Part shown: positions 16,432 through 26,700 of the stretch, one piece after another | How positions within the stretch are numbered: the stretch's first letter is position 1 | How the letters are laid out: each line of letters opens with the position of its first letter | Assembly: GCA_016933055.1 (NCBI GenBank) | Contig: JAFGBS010000028.1 | Coordinates: forward strand, 248,001 to 312,000 | Direction: 5' to 3' | DNA: 64,000 bases | Source of the DNA: Promethearchaeota archaeon | Lineage (GTDB): Archaea > Asgardarchaeota > Lokiarchaeia > Sigyniarchaeales > Promethearchaeaceae | Translations under genes and position numbers: made by a program | Notes under the pieces: generated by a model | The model's database searches: none | What the model saw: the letters and a program-made list of their open reading frames with translations, nothing else | What the model was told of the DNA's origin: nothing

Positions 16432-17413
16432 TTAATAGATTTATACTTTCGGCTTCCATTAGGGTAGATAATTTATTAAATACAAAATTCACATCGTCAA
16501 ATGTAGAATTTTTATTAACTTCGACGCTTACCTGTAAATCTAATTTTTCAGTAAAATTGAAGGTAGTGCGAGGAAATTTGGGACTTAAATCTTCAGTTAT
16601 TTGACTAAATCTTTGATCTAATTGTTCATCCTCAATTTGAATGATATTTTTTCGTTTAATTCCGATTTGTAATAATGTTTCTTTACCAGAAACGGCATCC
16701 AAATCGATTCTAAAATCTTTTCCCTCAGCATACAGCGGAATTATGAGATCTAAAATCTCCATGGAGTCAATCTGTTCTTTATGAGTGTTGCAAATTGCAT
16801 ATCCTTTATGAAGATCTGCTATAAAAAGTGTGTTCGATCTCCAGATAATAAAGTAATTAGAACTTACGTCATAAATAAAGGAACCTTCTCGAATCATTTT
16901 TTCCCTTTTCAAAATCGTGCGTAATATACCCGGTCGTTCTTTGCGGGTTTTACTGTAAATCGCTGGTGTATTGGATTTTGAAATGATTTTATTGATAGTT
17001 TTGATTCCTTCTTCATTAAGTCCTTCTACCCCTAAATCTCTGGTCAATTTGAGGAGTTCTTGGGCATCCCGTCCAAAAAATAACTTAAAAAAATCCTCGT
17101 TATAAATTATCACATCAACAGGAGTAAAAAGAGTGGTTTTTCCTTCAATGAACCGGTTTATGTTTGATAGTACTTGATTGTAGCAAAATACTGGTAATTC
17201 TTTTAAGCTACTTCCTGATAATATACGAACGTTTATTAGAAATCGACGTCTACACATTGGATTTAAGACATTATTCATACGATCTGAAACACATTCATTG
17301 CATAAATTGTCAATATACTCCTTAAGATATCCCATCATGATCTGCTGTTCACGAGGGCGTATGTTCTTAAACACCTTGTGGAGATTTTCTGGAGTAAATG
17401 ACATATTTTTCAC
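16421..17413 (-). CDS. Unknown protein in the longin-GTPase/actin gene run
   Basis: 330 aa, soluble and of mixed alpha/beta character. An N-terminal helical part contains a Cys pair (LCNECVSDR and PMCRRRFLIN). The middle is SFIYDVSSNYFIIWRSNTLF, ending in a beta-rich region and a C-terminal helix (NSTFDDVNFVFNKLSTLME). No family is recognised. It begins 14 bp after the longin-GTPase gene and overlaps the HEAT/coiled-coil gene, so the three probably form one transcription unit and may act together. Confidence 0.55.
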   Translation of the reverse strand: MKNMSFTPENLHKVFKNIRPREQQIMMGYLKEYIDNLCNECVSDRMNNVLNPMCRRRFLINVRILSGSSLKELPVFCYNQVLSNINRFIEGKTTLFTPVDVIIYNEDFFKLFFGRDAQELLKLTRDLGVEGLNEEGIKTINKIISKSNTPAIYSKTRKERPGILRTILKREKMIREGSFIYDVSSNYFIIWRSNTLFIADLHKGYAICNTHKEQIDSMEILDLIIPLYAEGKDFRIDLDAVSGKETLLQIGIKRKNIIQIEDEQLDQRFSQITEDLSPKFPRTTFNFTEKLDLQVSVEVNKNSTFDDVNFVFNKLSTLMEAESINLLNEI

Positions 17414-17427
17414 CGATTTTGGTATTT

Positions 17428-19143
17428 TTAGGAGCGTTGTATATATTTTTCCCTTTCTTCTATTTTTTTAACATAGAGATTTGCTGCATTCAGAATATCT
17501 TGCTCATTTAGAATATCTTTATTGAGTTTTAATTGAATTTGTTGAATAAAGGTACGACAATTATCTAAGCTCAGATTTCTACCGCGTTCTTGGATCGTCT
17601 TGTGTAATAACTCTGCCTCATAATTTAATCTTTCTTCTTCTGTACCAACAGAAATTTCCTTTATTGGAGGAGGTAACGGTTCAGCAATAGGAGGATCCGT
17701 ATGTGTAAACATATCATGTAGGAAAGATTGTTTTTCTTGCTGTTTTTTTTCTTGAAATTCCGTGTATTTGTCCACTGTTTCTTCTCCCTTCTTATCCGCG
17801 ACATCTGTTTTAGATTTTGAGGACTCCTTTGGTTTTAAACCTACGATGTCATTTTTCACAAGTGGAGATCGTTCAAAAGTAAGTTTTTTGTCTTTAACTC
17901 CTGCGAATTTTCCTGATCGAGGAATTTGTGTCGTTTCTCGTTTTCTTTTTAAATTAGTGGGATCTTCAGTTAATGAGCTTATAGAAGGTATTTCAATTTT
18001 TTGCCCAGATTTTTGAGTACCCAAACCATCGAGAGATTTTACAGTAATAACGTCTTTGAAGGTGACCCTTTGAGGTGCCATAAACGTTTTCTCTGCTGGT
18101 TTTTCTTCTATTATTTGGTCTACAGGGATTTCACCTTTTAATTCCATGACTTTTTTTCGGAATAGAGCTACATATTCTAGTTCTTGATATTCTTCCGCAA
18201 TTTTGATAAGTTGTTCTATGATTTTTATTGCTTGGGGGTAATCATCTTTCTCAATAGCTTTGTTGCTCTCAACTATGAGATCTTTGAATCTGGGGGGTAA
18301 TGAACGTTTTAACTCTAAATGTCTTTGTAATAGCTCCTTTATCTGAGTGACCTTTTCATCGTCTGTTATATCATATACAAAAGACTCCGATTTTAATTCG
18401 GTGGAGTATTGCTCTTGGAATTTGTTTACTACGACTGCATCTAAATTTTTAGAATGGGATAAGAGAAATACCTTTCTCGTAAAAGGAACTTCTCGTTTAA
18501 ACAAATTAATAAAATTCTCAATTTTTCTGGTGCTTTTTTCAAACGAATTGAATACAAAAACAACCAAATCCGATCCTCTTATATAATTTCCCCATAATGG
18601 AGAAAAATCATCTTCTAAGATGAAATCCCATAAATCGAAATATAAATTTCCTAATTGGATTTTGTGTACCCTCGCAAAATCCATTATGTCTCGTGTTTCC
18701 TCTCCTTTTTTAGATAATCGTTCTGCTAAAGCTGTTTTTCCACTACCCCAGGGTCCAATAAGCGTAATTTTGGGATGTAGAGAATAATGAATTTCTTCAA
18801 TTAATCCATCGAGTTCTCGTTTATTTTCCATTTCGGATACAAGATCTTCCACATTTAAACCACTCCCGGATAATGTGTTCGATAGAGTTTTTATCTCATC
18901 TTGGACGCTCTTAGATTTATCGCCTGTATCTGTCACAAATATATAGAAGATATCATTTAATTGTCCAAAAACAATTTGGAAATTAAAAATTGGTCGGTGA
19001 AACAGTTGATTCTGAGCGGGCTTTACGATAAACTCATTAATTTTATCTAGAACTTGCTCAAACTCTTCACTCGTATACGCTAGTGCAAAGCTTCGCCTAT
19101 AAATTACTTTTTTGTCTTTAAGTAAGAATACTTGTCTTAACAT
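17428..19143 (-). CDS. Longin-like domain fused to a Ras-superfamily-like GTPase with disordered and helical tail
   Basis: 571 aa. Residues 1-95 have a longin-like order: hairpin VFLLKDKKVIYRRSF (5-19), helix EEFEQVLDKINEFIV (26-40), then FNFQIVFGQLNDIFYIFVT (53-71) and a helix. Residues 122-280 form a P-loop GTPase: KITLIGPWGSGKTALAERL (125-143), NLYFDLWDFILEDDF (166-180) in the switch II position, and GSDLVVFVFNSFEKST (190-205), typical of Arf/Rag/SR-beta-type GTPases. Switch II lacks the DxxG glycine, and the NKxD motif is replaced by SHSKNLD (229-235), so guanine specificity and hydrolysis are uncertain. Helical pairs at 285-335 look TPR-like, then a low-complexity Lys/Ser/Pro linker (about 350-500) and C-terminal helices. 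A longin domain joined to a GTPase recalls the SR-alpha/SR-beta logic in eukaryotes. First gene of the minus-strand run. Confidence 0.65.
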   Translation of the reverse strand: MLRQVFLLKDKKVIYRRSFALAYTSEEFEQVLDKINEFIVKPAQNQLFHRPIFNFQIVFGQLNDIFYIFVTDTGDKSKSVQDEIKTLSNTLSGSGLNVEDLVSEMENKRELDGLIEEIHYSLHPKITLIGPWGSGKTALAERLSKKGEETRDIMDFARVHKIQLGNLYFDLWDFILEDDFSPLWGNYIRGSDLVVFVFNSFEKSTRKIENFINLFKREVPFTRKVFLLSHSKNLDAVVVNKFQEQYSTELKSESFVYDITDDEKVTQIKELLQRHLELKRSLPPRFKDLIVESNKAIEKDDYPQAIKIIEQLIKIAEEYQELEYVALFRKKVMELKGEIPVDQIIEEKPAEKTFMAPQRVTFKDVITVKSLDGLGTQKSGQKIEIPSISSLTEDPTNLKRKRETTQIPRSGKFAGVKDKKLTFERSPLVKNDIVGLKPKESSKSKTDVADKKGEETVDKYTEFQEKKQQEKQSFLHDMFTHTDPPIAEPLPPPIKEISVGTEEERLNYEAELLHKTIQERGRNLSLDNCRTFIQQIQLKLNKDILNEQDILNAANLYVKKIEEREKYIQRS

Positions 19144-19300
19144 TTGTATGTGCCCACTGAAATGCAGTTTGTGTAAAAGCTATATGCTATATGGTTATTA
19201 CACATTTATATCCATTTTCCCATTTACATCCTATTAATCGTTTATCGTAACATTTTAAATTTCATTCATGTAATTTTTGCTTATAATCGAGAGGATAGAA
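19144..19300. promoter_or_regulatory. Divergent promoter region between the longin-GTPase run and purD
   Basis: 157 bp between divergent starts. On the minus strand CATATAGCATATAG (about 19179-19192) could give a TATA box about 40 bp before the longin-GTPase start. On the plus strand TTTAAAT (about 19253-19259) sits about 45 bp before the purD ATG. Both were judged by eye. Confidence 0.35.
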
Positions 19301-20614
19301 ATGGTATTAGTAGTGATAGTTGGTAATGGAGCTAGAGAGCATGCTATAGCACGGTCATTAGTAGAAGGAGGCGCTAGGTTAAAAGCATTTATGGGGTCAA
19401 ATAATCCCGGTATCGCAAAGCTTGCTAAAGATAATGTGAAGATATCTAATTTGACGAATTTTAAAGAATTAGTTGAATTTTCAAAAGATGCAGATTTTGT
19501 TGTGGTGGGACCAGAAGCCCCATTGGTAGTTGGGGCTGCAAATGCATTAAAGTCTGCTGGTATTTCGTGTATAGGCCCGTCTATTGAAGCCGCTCAACTG
19601 GAGGGATCAAAGATATTCACTAGAGAACTTTTACAGAATTATAATATTAGATCTAATATTGAGTTTCAGGCATTCAATGCGATAGACAATGTAGAAACTT
19701 GGGTTGAAAAGTTAGGATTAGAAAATGTGGTTGTGAAACCTGATGGATTAACTGGGGGTAAAGGGGTTAAAGTATTCGGTGAACATTTGCATTCAAAATC
19801 GGAGCTTTTCGATTATTGTCACCAACTGTTGGATAGTCATAGTGGATTTGTCATCGAGGAAAAACTCAATGGTGAAGAGTTTACCTTACAAACATTTGTG
19901 GATGGATCCAATGTCACACCTACTCCATTAGTACAGGACCATAAACGAGCATATGAAGGGGATGAAGGTCCTAACACAGGAGGGATGGGCTCCTACTCTA
20001 TGACAAATCATGTTATGCCTTTCATTACTCATGAAGATGTAAAATTTGCCCTGTCGGAGATGAAACAAACAATTTCTGCTCTCAAGAAAGAAACAGGTGC
20101 AATATACAAGGGATTTTTGTATGGACAATTTATGAAGACTAAAAAAGGTATCAAATTAGTCGAATATAATGTTCGATTTGGAGACCCCGAAGCCATGAAT
20201 GTTCTTAGTATTATGGAAAGTAATATGGTTGCCTTATGTTTCCAAATTCTGGAGGGAACTTTACCTGATGATCTTCGATTTAAAAAAGCCGCAACAGTTT
20301 GTAAATATATAGTCCCCGAAGGATATCCAACAAATCCTGTGAAAAATCAACCTATTCAAGTGGATGAGAAGTCATTGGACGAATTGGGAATATTATATTA
20401 TTACGCTTCTGTAGATAAGAGAGGAGAAAAAGTTGTCACAACTGGATCGCGAACTATGGGATTATTAGGAATTGGTTCAAGTTTAAACGAAGCAGAAAAA
20501 AAGGCCGAGCTTGCCACACAATTTGTGAAAGGACCTTTATACCACCGTAAAGATATTGGTACCCAAGAATTATTGGAAAAACGGATTGCCCACATGAAAA
20601 AAGTGATAAAATAA
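19301..20614 (+). CDS. purD: Phosphoribosylamine-glycine ligase
   Basis: About 437 aa from the ATG at 19301, which follows GAGAGGATAG; an upstream in-frame TTG is less likely. Family motifs are VVIVGNGAREHAIARSL, VVGPEAPLVVG, the ATP-grasp elements VVKPDGLTGGKGVKVF, HKRAYEGDEGPNTGGMGSYS (the PurD signature 'RvgdgDtGPNTGGMG') and YNVRFGDPEAMNVLS. It makes glycinamide ribonucleotide in purine synthesis in the cytoplasm. No other pur gene is in the window. It converges with the 20626-21315 gene, 11 bp away. Confidence 0.97.
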   Translation: MVLVVIVGNGAREHAIARSLVEGGARLKAFMGSNNPGIAKLAKDNVKISNLTNFKELVEFSKDADFVVVGPEAPLVVGAANALKSAGISCIGPSIEAAQLEGSKIFTRELLQNYNIRSNIEFQAFNAIDNVETWVEKLGLENVVVKPDGLTGGKGVKVFGEHLHSKSELFDYCHQLLDSHSGFVIEEKLNGEEFTLQTFVDGSNVTPTPLVQDHKRAYEGDEGPNTGGMGSYSMTNHVMPFITHEDVKFALSEMKQTISALKKETGAIYKGFLYGQFMKTKKGIKLVEYNVRFGDPEAMNVLSIMESNMVALCFQILEGTLPDDLRFKKAATVCKYIVPEGYPTNPVKNQPIQVDEKSLDELGILYYYASVDKRGEKVVTTGSRTMGLLGIGSSLNEAEKKAELATQFVKGPLYHRKDIGTQELLEKRIAHMKKVIK

Positions 20615-20625
20615 AAAAAAAGGAT

Positions 20626-21315
20626 TCAATCAAAAGGAAACTCATCCACATATTGGCCTTCCTTTCTTTTTGCCTGTCCATAGGTTTGCTTATAATATTT
20701 CCTTCCTCTAACAAGAAACAAAATGCTCCGAATGTCTCTTACAGCCATGTATCCCCAGAAAATAAGTGCGATTGCAAGTAGGATAATTCCCCAAATACTG
20801 CTAGCTATAAACACCATTGCGTACGAGAAGAATAAATAAATAGAAATAAGGAAGGAAAGAGTAAAAAAAATAATCCTGCGTCGGGTATTGGATAGGAATG
20901 AGTCATCTTCTAAGCTTGAGAAACAGTTACAGCAAACCGTCGGGATCTCTACATGATACTTTTTTTTGTTATAAAGGCTATACATAATGGTTAATGGTCG
21001 ATCTATCGATCCTCCACATAATTTGCATGAAAATCGATATGATAATCGATCACGTTCGATGTTATCAATATCCTCTTTTGGAAAATAGCATGTATCATTC
21101 TTATAATGTAAACACGTTTTGCATGTCAAAATCTTTTCTAATTGTTGCGTTTCTTGAAATGCAGGTATATCTGATAAGGAGGATAAGGCTCTAATTTTTT
21201 CTATCTGACTGTGTGACTCGCAAATTACCCGGCGAGCATCATCTACGTAAAATGATGGCTTAATAATTTGAAATTTCTTTCTTTTTTGTGGTTCAGTTGA
21301 GCTTTCTTCAGTCAT
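20626..21315 (-). CDS. Zinc-ribbon-like membrane protein
   Basis: 229 aa. The cytoplasm-like N-terminal part has three Cys pairs: CKTCLHYKNDTC (66-77), CKLCGG and CCNC, which would bind one or two zinc ions. Two adjacent membrane helices follow (about 145-165 and 168-190) and then a basic C-terminus (FLVRGRKYYKQTYGQAKRK). Function unknown. It stands alone, convergent with purD. Confidence 0.6.
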   Translation of the reverse strand: MTEESSTEPQKRKKFQIIKPSFYVDDARRVICESHSQIEKIRALSSLSDIPAFQETQQLEKILTCKTCLHYKNDTCYFPKEDIDNIERDRLSYRFSCKLCGGSIDRPLTIMYSLYNKKKYHVEIPTVCCNCFSSLEDDSFLSNTRRRIIFFTLSFLISIYLFFSYAMVFIASSIWGIILLAIALIFWGYMAVRDIRSILFLVRGRKYYKQTYGQAKRKEGQYVDEFPFD

Positions 21316-21417
21316 CCAGATCCCTAATGTGTCTTAGTACAAATTAAGAGGGTAGAAAATATATGTTTTCTGCTTAATTTTTATCAAAATTCATTCGTGA
21401 TCTAACTTTGAGATAGT

Positions 21418-21987
21418 TTATGGTCGAAACCATTTGAATCCGTAATAGGTATGATTCAATGCGTTTGCAATAATGAATTTCTTTTTAACAGAGTTCGCTA
21501 ATCTTCCCGCTCGTACAATATCGATTGCAGTAAGATTTGCATGTTTAGGAAGAACTTGAATAAGGTAAGGACTATGATCTATGCCAGGACCTTGCTTGTA
21601 AACAGCGAAATCTGCTCCAAACTTTAATCCGGGACGAACTACATATCCTTTATCCCGTAAATCTTCATAAATTTCATATTTTGAAAGGAAATTATCGTAA
21701 TATTTATCCGCAATTTCTTGCAGTTCTTCAGCAGTAATTGATCTGTCTCGCTGAGGATCGTATATATCGATTTTATCTTTTTTTAAAAGATAAAAGCCCT
21801 CAATTAAGGATAATTCTAACGGTCGATCATAGAACTCATCTGGCTTAGGTTTGCGAACACCGATTGGTTTACCAAAATATCGACCTCCCGTATATAAAAA
21901 AGTAGCCGCCTTATGATCAAAAACAATGATGGAAGATTCTACTAATTTACACTGGATTTTTGATTCCGGCATTTCTAAGCAATCCAA
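21418..21987 (-). CDS. endA: tRNA-splicing endonuclease
   Basis: 189 aa, the length of the archaeal homotetrameric form. It has the N-terminal part with RPLELSLIEGFYLLKKDKI and the nuclease core LRDKGYVVRPGLKFGADF, then AVYKQGPGIDHSPYLIQVLP. The catalytic Tyr lies in AVYKQGP, the His in IDHSPYL and the Lys in the LANSVKKKFI helix. The enzyme cuts the bulge-helix-bulge in intron-containing pre-tRNAs. It lies 14 bp downstream of a methyltransferase gene on the same strand. Assignment is firm. Confidence 0.94.
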   Translation of the reverse strand: MDCLEMPESKIQCKLVESSIIVFDHKAATFLYTGGRYFGKPIGVRKPKPDEFYDRPLELSLIEGFYLLKKDKIDIYDPQRDRSITAEELQEIADKYYDNFLSKYEIYEDLRDKGYVVRPGLKFGADFAVYKQGPGIDHSPYLIQVLPKHANLTAIDIVRAGRLANSVKKKFIIANALNHTYYGFKWFRP

Positions 21988-22001
21988 TCAAGCATAGAGT
22001 A

Positions 22002-22571
22002 TTAATTTTTCTCAATGAGAAAGCAGAAAATTTCGTTTTTATCATCAATGATATACTGATATGATACGGATAAGCTATTTAATATACTTCTAGGGTGGAC
22101 AGCAGGGGGATGATATGGTGAATTTTTGCTTATTTGCTCAATTCGTTTTTTCGTATAGTCAAATAATATTATTTTACCCTCTTGAGTTAGGACTCTTAAT
22201 ATTTCGTTAAAAACTCGATCTTTGTCTGGTATATGGTGTAAGCTTCCTAATAAGAAAACATAATCAAAATTTCCATCAGAAAAATCCAATTTCTGTGCAT
22301 CTATACGCTGATAATTGATTTTTTCAAATACACCTGCAATTTTTGCGTTATTCTCCCATTCTGCCCACTTATTTGGTTCCCCAGTAATTACGTTATATCC
22401 ATGGAGTGCGAGTAATATAGCCATTTTGCCCCATCCTGTTCCTATATCTAAAATTCTCGAATCATGGGGCATATTTAATGATTGAATAATCTTTGAAATG
22501 AAATCTGAATCTAAAACAATTTTGTCTCCCAATTTATTTAATATAGATAACTGCATAAGGACGAAATACAA
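22002..22571 (-). CDS. Class I SAM-dependent methyltransferase
   Basis: 189 aa. Motif I is RILDIGTGWGKMAILLALHG (39-58), motif II YNVITGEPN, and motif IV FDYVFLLGSLHHIPDKDRVF, followed by a 'lr-x-Lk-x-GG'-like strand (LRVLTQEGKIILFD). It is a short Methyltransf_11-type enzyme; the substrate cannot be read from the sequence. Met6 is an alternative start. It precedes the tRNA endonuclease by 14 bp, so a tRNA or RNA substrate is possible but unproven. Confidence 0.85.
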   Translation of the reverse strand: MYFVLMQLSILNKLGDKIVLDSDFISKIIQSLNMPHDSRILDIGTGWGKMAILLALHGYNVITGEPNKWAEWENNAKIAGVFEKINYQRIDAQKLDFSDGNFDYVFLLGSLHHIPDKDRVFNEILRVLTQEGKIILFDYTKKRIEQISKNSPYHPPAVHPRSILNSLSVSYQYIIDDKNEIFCFLIEKN

Positions 22572-22621
22572 AGAAATAACAAAAATCGTTGTATTAAGAA
22601 AAAAAAGAAGAATTTAGGAAA

Positions 22622-23701
22622 TTATTGAACTTTATAAGCATCCTCTAGAATCGAAAGATGTTCTACTAAGACCATGTCATTTTTAACTTTATCATTGTAG
22701 TCTTGTCTTATGACATTCAAGATATATTCTGGAAAAATCCTCTTAATGCAAATGTCCGATTTTAAAGCATAATACTCGTTACCTGCTGGATCTTGCATTA
22801 CAGATAAGAAATTTGCGTCCCATAGGTTCTTCAAAACCATTTCCAAGTCCTCAACCCCTTTCTTCTGAAGTTTTTCCAGATCATCGCGAGTAACAATGGC
22901 TTGCCTCATTAATTTTACAGCCTCATAGGTTTGAGGATCTAAGAGCGTTTCGACCATCACTAAATTATCCTCTTCGGTAGGATTGTATGATTCGAAAAGG
23001 GTCTTGCATTCGGTCAAATAGTCCTCGGTAAGTTCAATGGGTAGTCCTCTCGCATTGGGATTTTTTAATAGGGTCACTACAGGTTGTCTGTATATCATAA
23101 TATCACCACTGAGAAAGAGTGTTTCTACAGCAAGTTGCTTAACTGATATCTGCTTGACAATCCCAATTTTTACAAAATTTGATACTACGCTTTCAATATC
23201 GATAAATCCAGTTTTATACAGATCTTTCAACCACACAGCTACCTCGGAACGTGCCACTGATCCCTCTTCCCGCAATCTCTGGATTAATACTCGTTTTGTT
23301 TCATCGAAATACAGCATCATTAAGCGCTGTTCTTCATCCAATTTGGGATAAATGGATACACGTTGAAATAACGAGGGAAGTATTTGCCTATACGCCTCTC
23401 CATCCATATTCTGTACGACAACTCGGCATACGTCTGCTAAACCGTCCTCAAAAGTGTCAGGATCCTCATCTACTGTTAATACAAGGATCACATAAAGACT
23501 ATGATCTGGACCGCTAAAATAACTTGCAATAGTAGACGCTCCTGCCATAAGACTGATCATACCTGCTTCTTGATTGTATTCGTGGGTACTATAAACTTGC
23601 ATTAAAGTCTTATCTGTAACTAAAAGTTCTTCCGGATATTTCGCTAGTGTTTCTGCACCAATTCTTTCATCCCATCTCATCAATACGATTCCAATAGGCA
23701 T
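22622..23701 (-). CDS. Longin-like domain protein with winged-helix-like C-terminus (paralogue 2)
   Basis: 359 aa. The N-terminus IGIVLMRWDERIGAETLAKY (3-22), helix TLMQVYSTHEYNQEAG, and strands ISLMAGASTIASYFSGPDH and SLYVILVLTVDEDP form a longin/roadblock-like alpha/beta unit. It is followed by a long helical part with winged-helix-like segments (DETKRVLIQRLREEGSVARS; TRDDLEKLQKKGVEDLEMV). It is the full-length relative of 14150-15187. Its ATG shares one base with the TAA of the 1368-aa surface-protein gene (TAATG), so the two are translationally coupled. It may link a surface receptor to small GTPases; that is inference. Confidence 0.55.
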   Translation of the reverse strand: MPIGIVLMRWDERIGAETLAKYPEELLVTDKTLMQVYSTHEYNQEAGMISLMAGASTIASYFSGPDHSLYVILVLTVDEDPDTFEDGLADVCRVVVQNMDGEAYRQILPSLFQRVSIYPKLDEEQRLMMLYFDETKRVLIQRLREEGSVARSEVAVWLKDLYKTGFIDIESVVSNFVKIGIVKQISVKQLAVETLFLSGDIMIYRQPVVTLLKNPNARGLPIELTEDYLTECKTLFESYNPTEEDNLVMVETLLDPQTYEAVKLMRQAIVTRDDLEKLQKKGVEDLEMVLKNLWDANFLSVMQDPAGNEYYALKSDICIKRIFPEYILNVIRQDYNDKVKNDMVLVEHLSILEDAYKVQ

Positions 23702-26700
23702 TATTCATTACCTCCTTCGAGTTTTTCAGAATCCATATATGATTCTGAGGATTTGGATTTACCCTTGCCTTTCCCGATTTTCTTATCTTTAAGAGATAGC
23801 CCTAATAAGGAAAAAGCACCTTCTGCATTGTCTGCAATCAATTCATCCATGGATCGGGTGATTTTGGTTTGTGTAAATCGAGATTTCTTCTTAATAGATT
23901 TCTTTGTAGCAGTAATCTGCTTAATTATCCATGGAATTCGTGCATATTGGATTCCTTTGGTTATGGCAAATGCTCCCAAAGCAAGTACCGCTACACCCCC
24001 CCCAATCAACCAATAAATTAAGGGAATATTAAACGGTCCTAGTGGTGGACGAATTTGGATTGTTATTGGAATTGGATTTATGGTATAATTTTCATTGACG
24101 GTGATTGATATTTGTGCCGAGAATAACTTATCAAATGCTAGGGTTTGATATGCATTCGTATCCACAATGTGATAATATGTACCCGTTGAATCTATTTCAA
24201 TCATATTGTATGTATTTCCATCGTATGTTATTGTCACAGTTGCTCCAGAAATAACGGTATTGTATACGGGATCGTTTATTTTAAGGGTAATATTGATAAG
24301 ATCTCCCTTAGGCGCAGTGAAAATTGCACCGGAAATTTCCTCCTCTAATTCAATAGGAATTTGAAGAATGGATATACTGATTGCTGATTGTCTCTCTATA
24401 TAATTATTCGCACCGATTCTTACAACAAGACTATAGGTACCAACTTCTAGAATGGATGTATCAAAATTCTTTAACGAGTACACTCCGGGTGTTGCAGTTT
24501 CAATTAAGCTTCCTGTTGTGAAGCTTATCGGAGATCCCTGGGAATCAAATTGTTGTAATTCCCAATCCAAAGTATCAGCATCAGTTATTCCTAATCCACT
24601 CCCTGTAGTATAAGTAAAGAAATACGAATGGGACGTAGTCACATAGATATCAAACGTTTTTTGCAAGAATATGGTTTGATTTAATTCTGTATAGATATCT
24701 CGAATTTTTAGATCGATGTCAATTGTAGGGGTAGTATAATCGTCACGTTCTCCCCGCAAGTTCAGTATATAGCTACCTGTATTCCCAAATAAGCTAGAAT
24801 TTATATTTAATTCATAATAATTTCCGACGGGTGTTAAGGTTCCGGCTATAGAGGGTCGTTTAGCAATTCCATAATTAACGGTTCCATCGGTTATCAATTG
24901 ATTATAATATGTATCGTTAAGTTGCACAGAGAATGTTATATTTTCCCCCCAATTTACTTCGATATCTGTTGTAGTTGCAAGAATTTCAAGCGGTACTGGT
25001 TTTAATGTTAACAAGGTTGCATTCATTATAGGAGTATAACCCGGTCTCGTTGCAGTCACGTAGATGTTTAAAGGAGTGTCCCCTGGCAACCCAAGAGCTT
25101 GAGAATCGATTGTTATCCCATAATATCCATCTGGGCCATCCGGACTAAGAGGTCCATCAATTATGTAACCTGGTATAGTATAAGTAACTGTTGCTCCTGA
25201 TATAGCATAAGGAACATCACTGACTTGGTAGAAATAATATACATCTAAGTCAAAAGATTCTCCCCATGTGTAGGATGTCATCGTTAATCCAGACTCCATT
25301 AGCAGGCTTGTTGAGAAGTCTTGTATTTGTACTTTTGCAACTAAACTGGTATAGTTCTCTAATGGTGTAGTATGGTTATCTTCAAAAATCCCAGTAACAT
25401 TGATCTGCTTTAAGTCTCCAAGGAAAGTGACTTCAAATGTATAATTTAAGACACTTGGGGATTGATTTAGCCAGTAAAAGGATGCAATACCAGAACTATC
25501 AGAAAAGATATCGCCTACTACTTCTGAGGATACAGAATCATTCGTATAAAACGTAACTTTCGCCCCAATTATAGATTCTGGATGAACACCAGTGCTTTGT
25601 AGATTCAGATCCAAGCGAGTTAATCCCAATTCGTCAATAGTTATTGAACGAGAAGAATTTAAGGGAGTAATATCGACAGTTTTCAATTCAATAGGGCCTT
25701 TTCCAAATGCTTCATAGGTCACATTAACTGTATAATCCGATTCTTTTAGCCGCTCAAAATATACCTTACCATTCTCATCTGATAAAGCGTTTGGAGATTC
25801 AGGATTGTCCCATACTCCCGGATCCGAAGTGTTTACGAGAGAAATATTTACTCCTGAAGCAAAATACCCATCATGATCCAAACACGTGATCTCGAGATTG
25901 AAGAATAAATCTTCTTCAGTTCCCATGGATACACTCAAAGGATTCATCAAACTATTATATACACCATCCACATAGGCTAAAGCACCCACATAATCATCAA
26001 TGGATCCGATATCATCATCCAAAAACTCCCAAAAGGTCATAGTTATTGTATAATCTGAAGGATGAGGTCCATCATTATTATCAAGATTGGTTTCATTTCC
26101 CGGAACAATATTTACAAGACTCGGACTTCCGGGTATATAGAAGCTAGTCCAATTGATTTCATCTAGCTGAATATAGGCGTTACCGGCCTCCAATTCCGTC
26201 AAGAATAATCCAATTGTAGTTAAGCGATTTCCTCCATCGAAATCTCGGATCAATGTGTAATCGTGAGATGTTATTTGATTAGTCAATCCAAATGTTCTTT
26301 GATTATCGTAAAGATATTCATCAAAATTAGTTGCAGTATAGTAAGTGTTGATTGCAGAGAAGGAAGAATTATCAGGACTCACATGGTATTGCTCCCAATA
26401 AAATGTTCGCTCACATTTCCACATATTTAATTTTTCATAAAACGTTACTACATCAGTTACTTCCATGTCTTGACTTGGAGTCCATGTTAATTCAAATTGA
26501 CTATAGATCGGTCCCGACTGGATTAGTGCAACATTAGAGATGACCGATTGTGGTATTAATGAAAGAGTAATGTTCGTTATGGCATTTGTTCCATCCGTAA
26601 AATACCTCAAGACATTATCAGTTGAAAATCTTAGGGTGAATGACCAATCACCTCCAGCTTCTTCGCAAAATACAATAAAGGAATGCCATCCTTGTGTCAT

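Noticed and set aside
19277..19300. Upstream TTG as purD start
   Set aside because: It adds residues not seen in PurD and lies before the ribosome binding site GAGAGG that serves the ATG at 19301.
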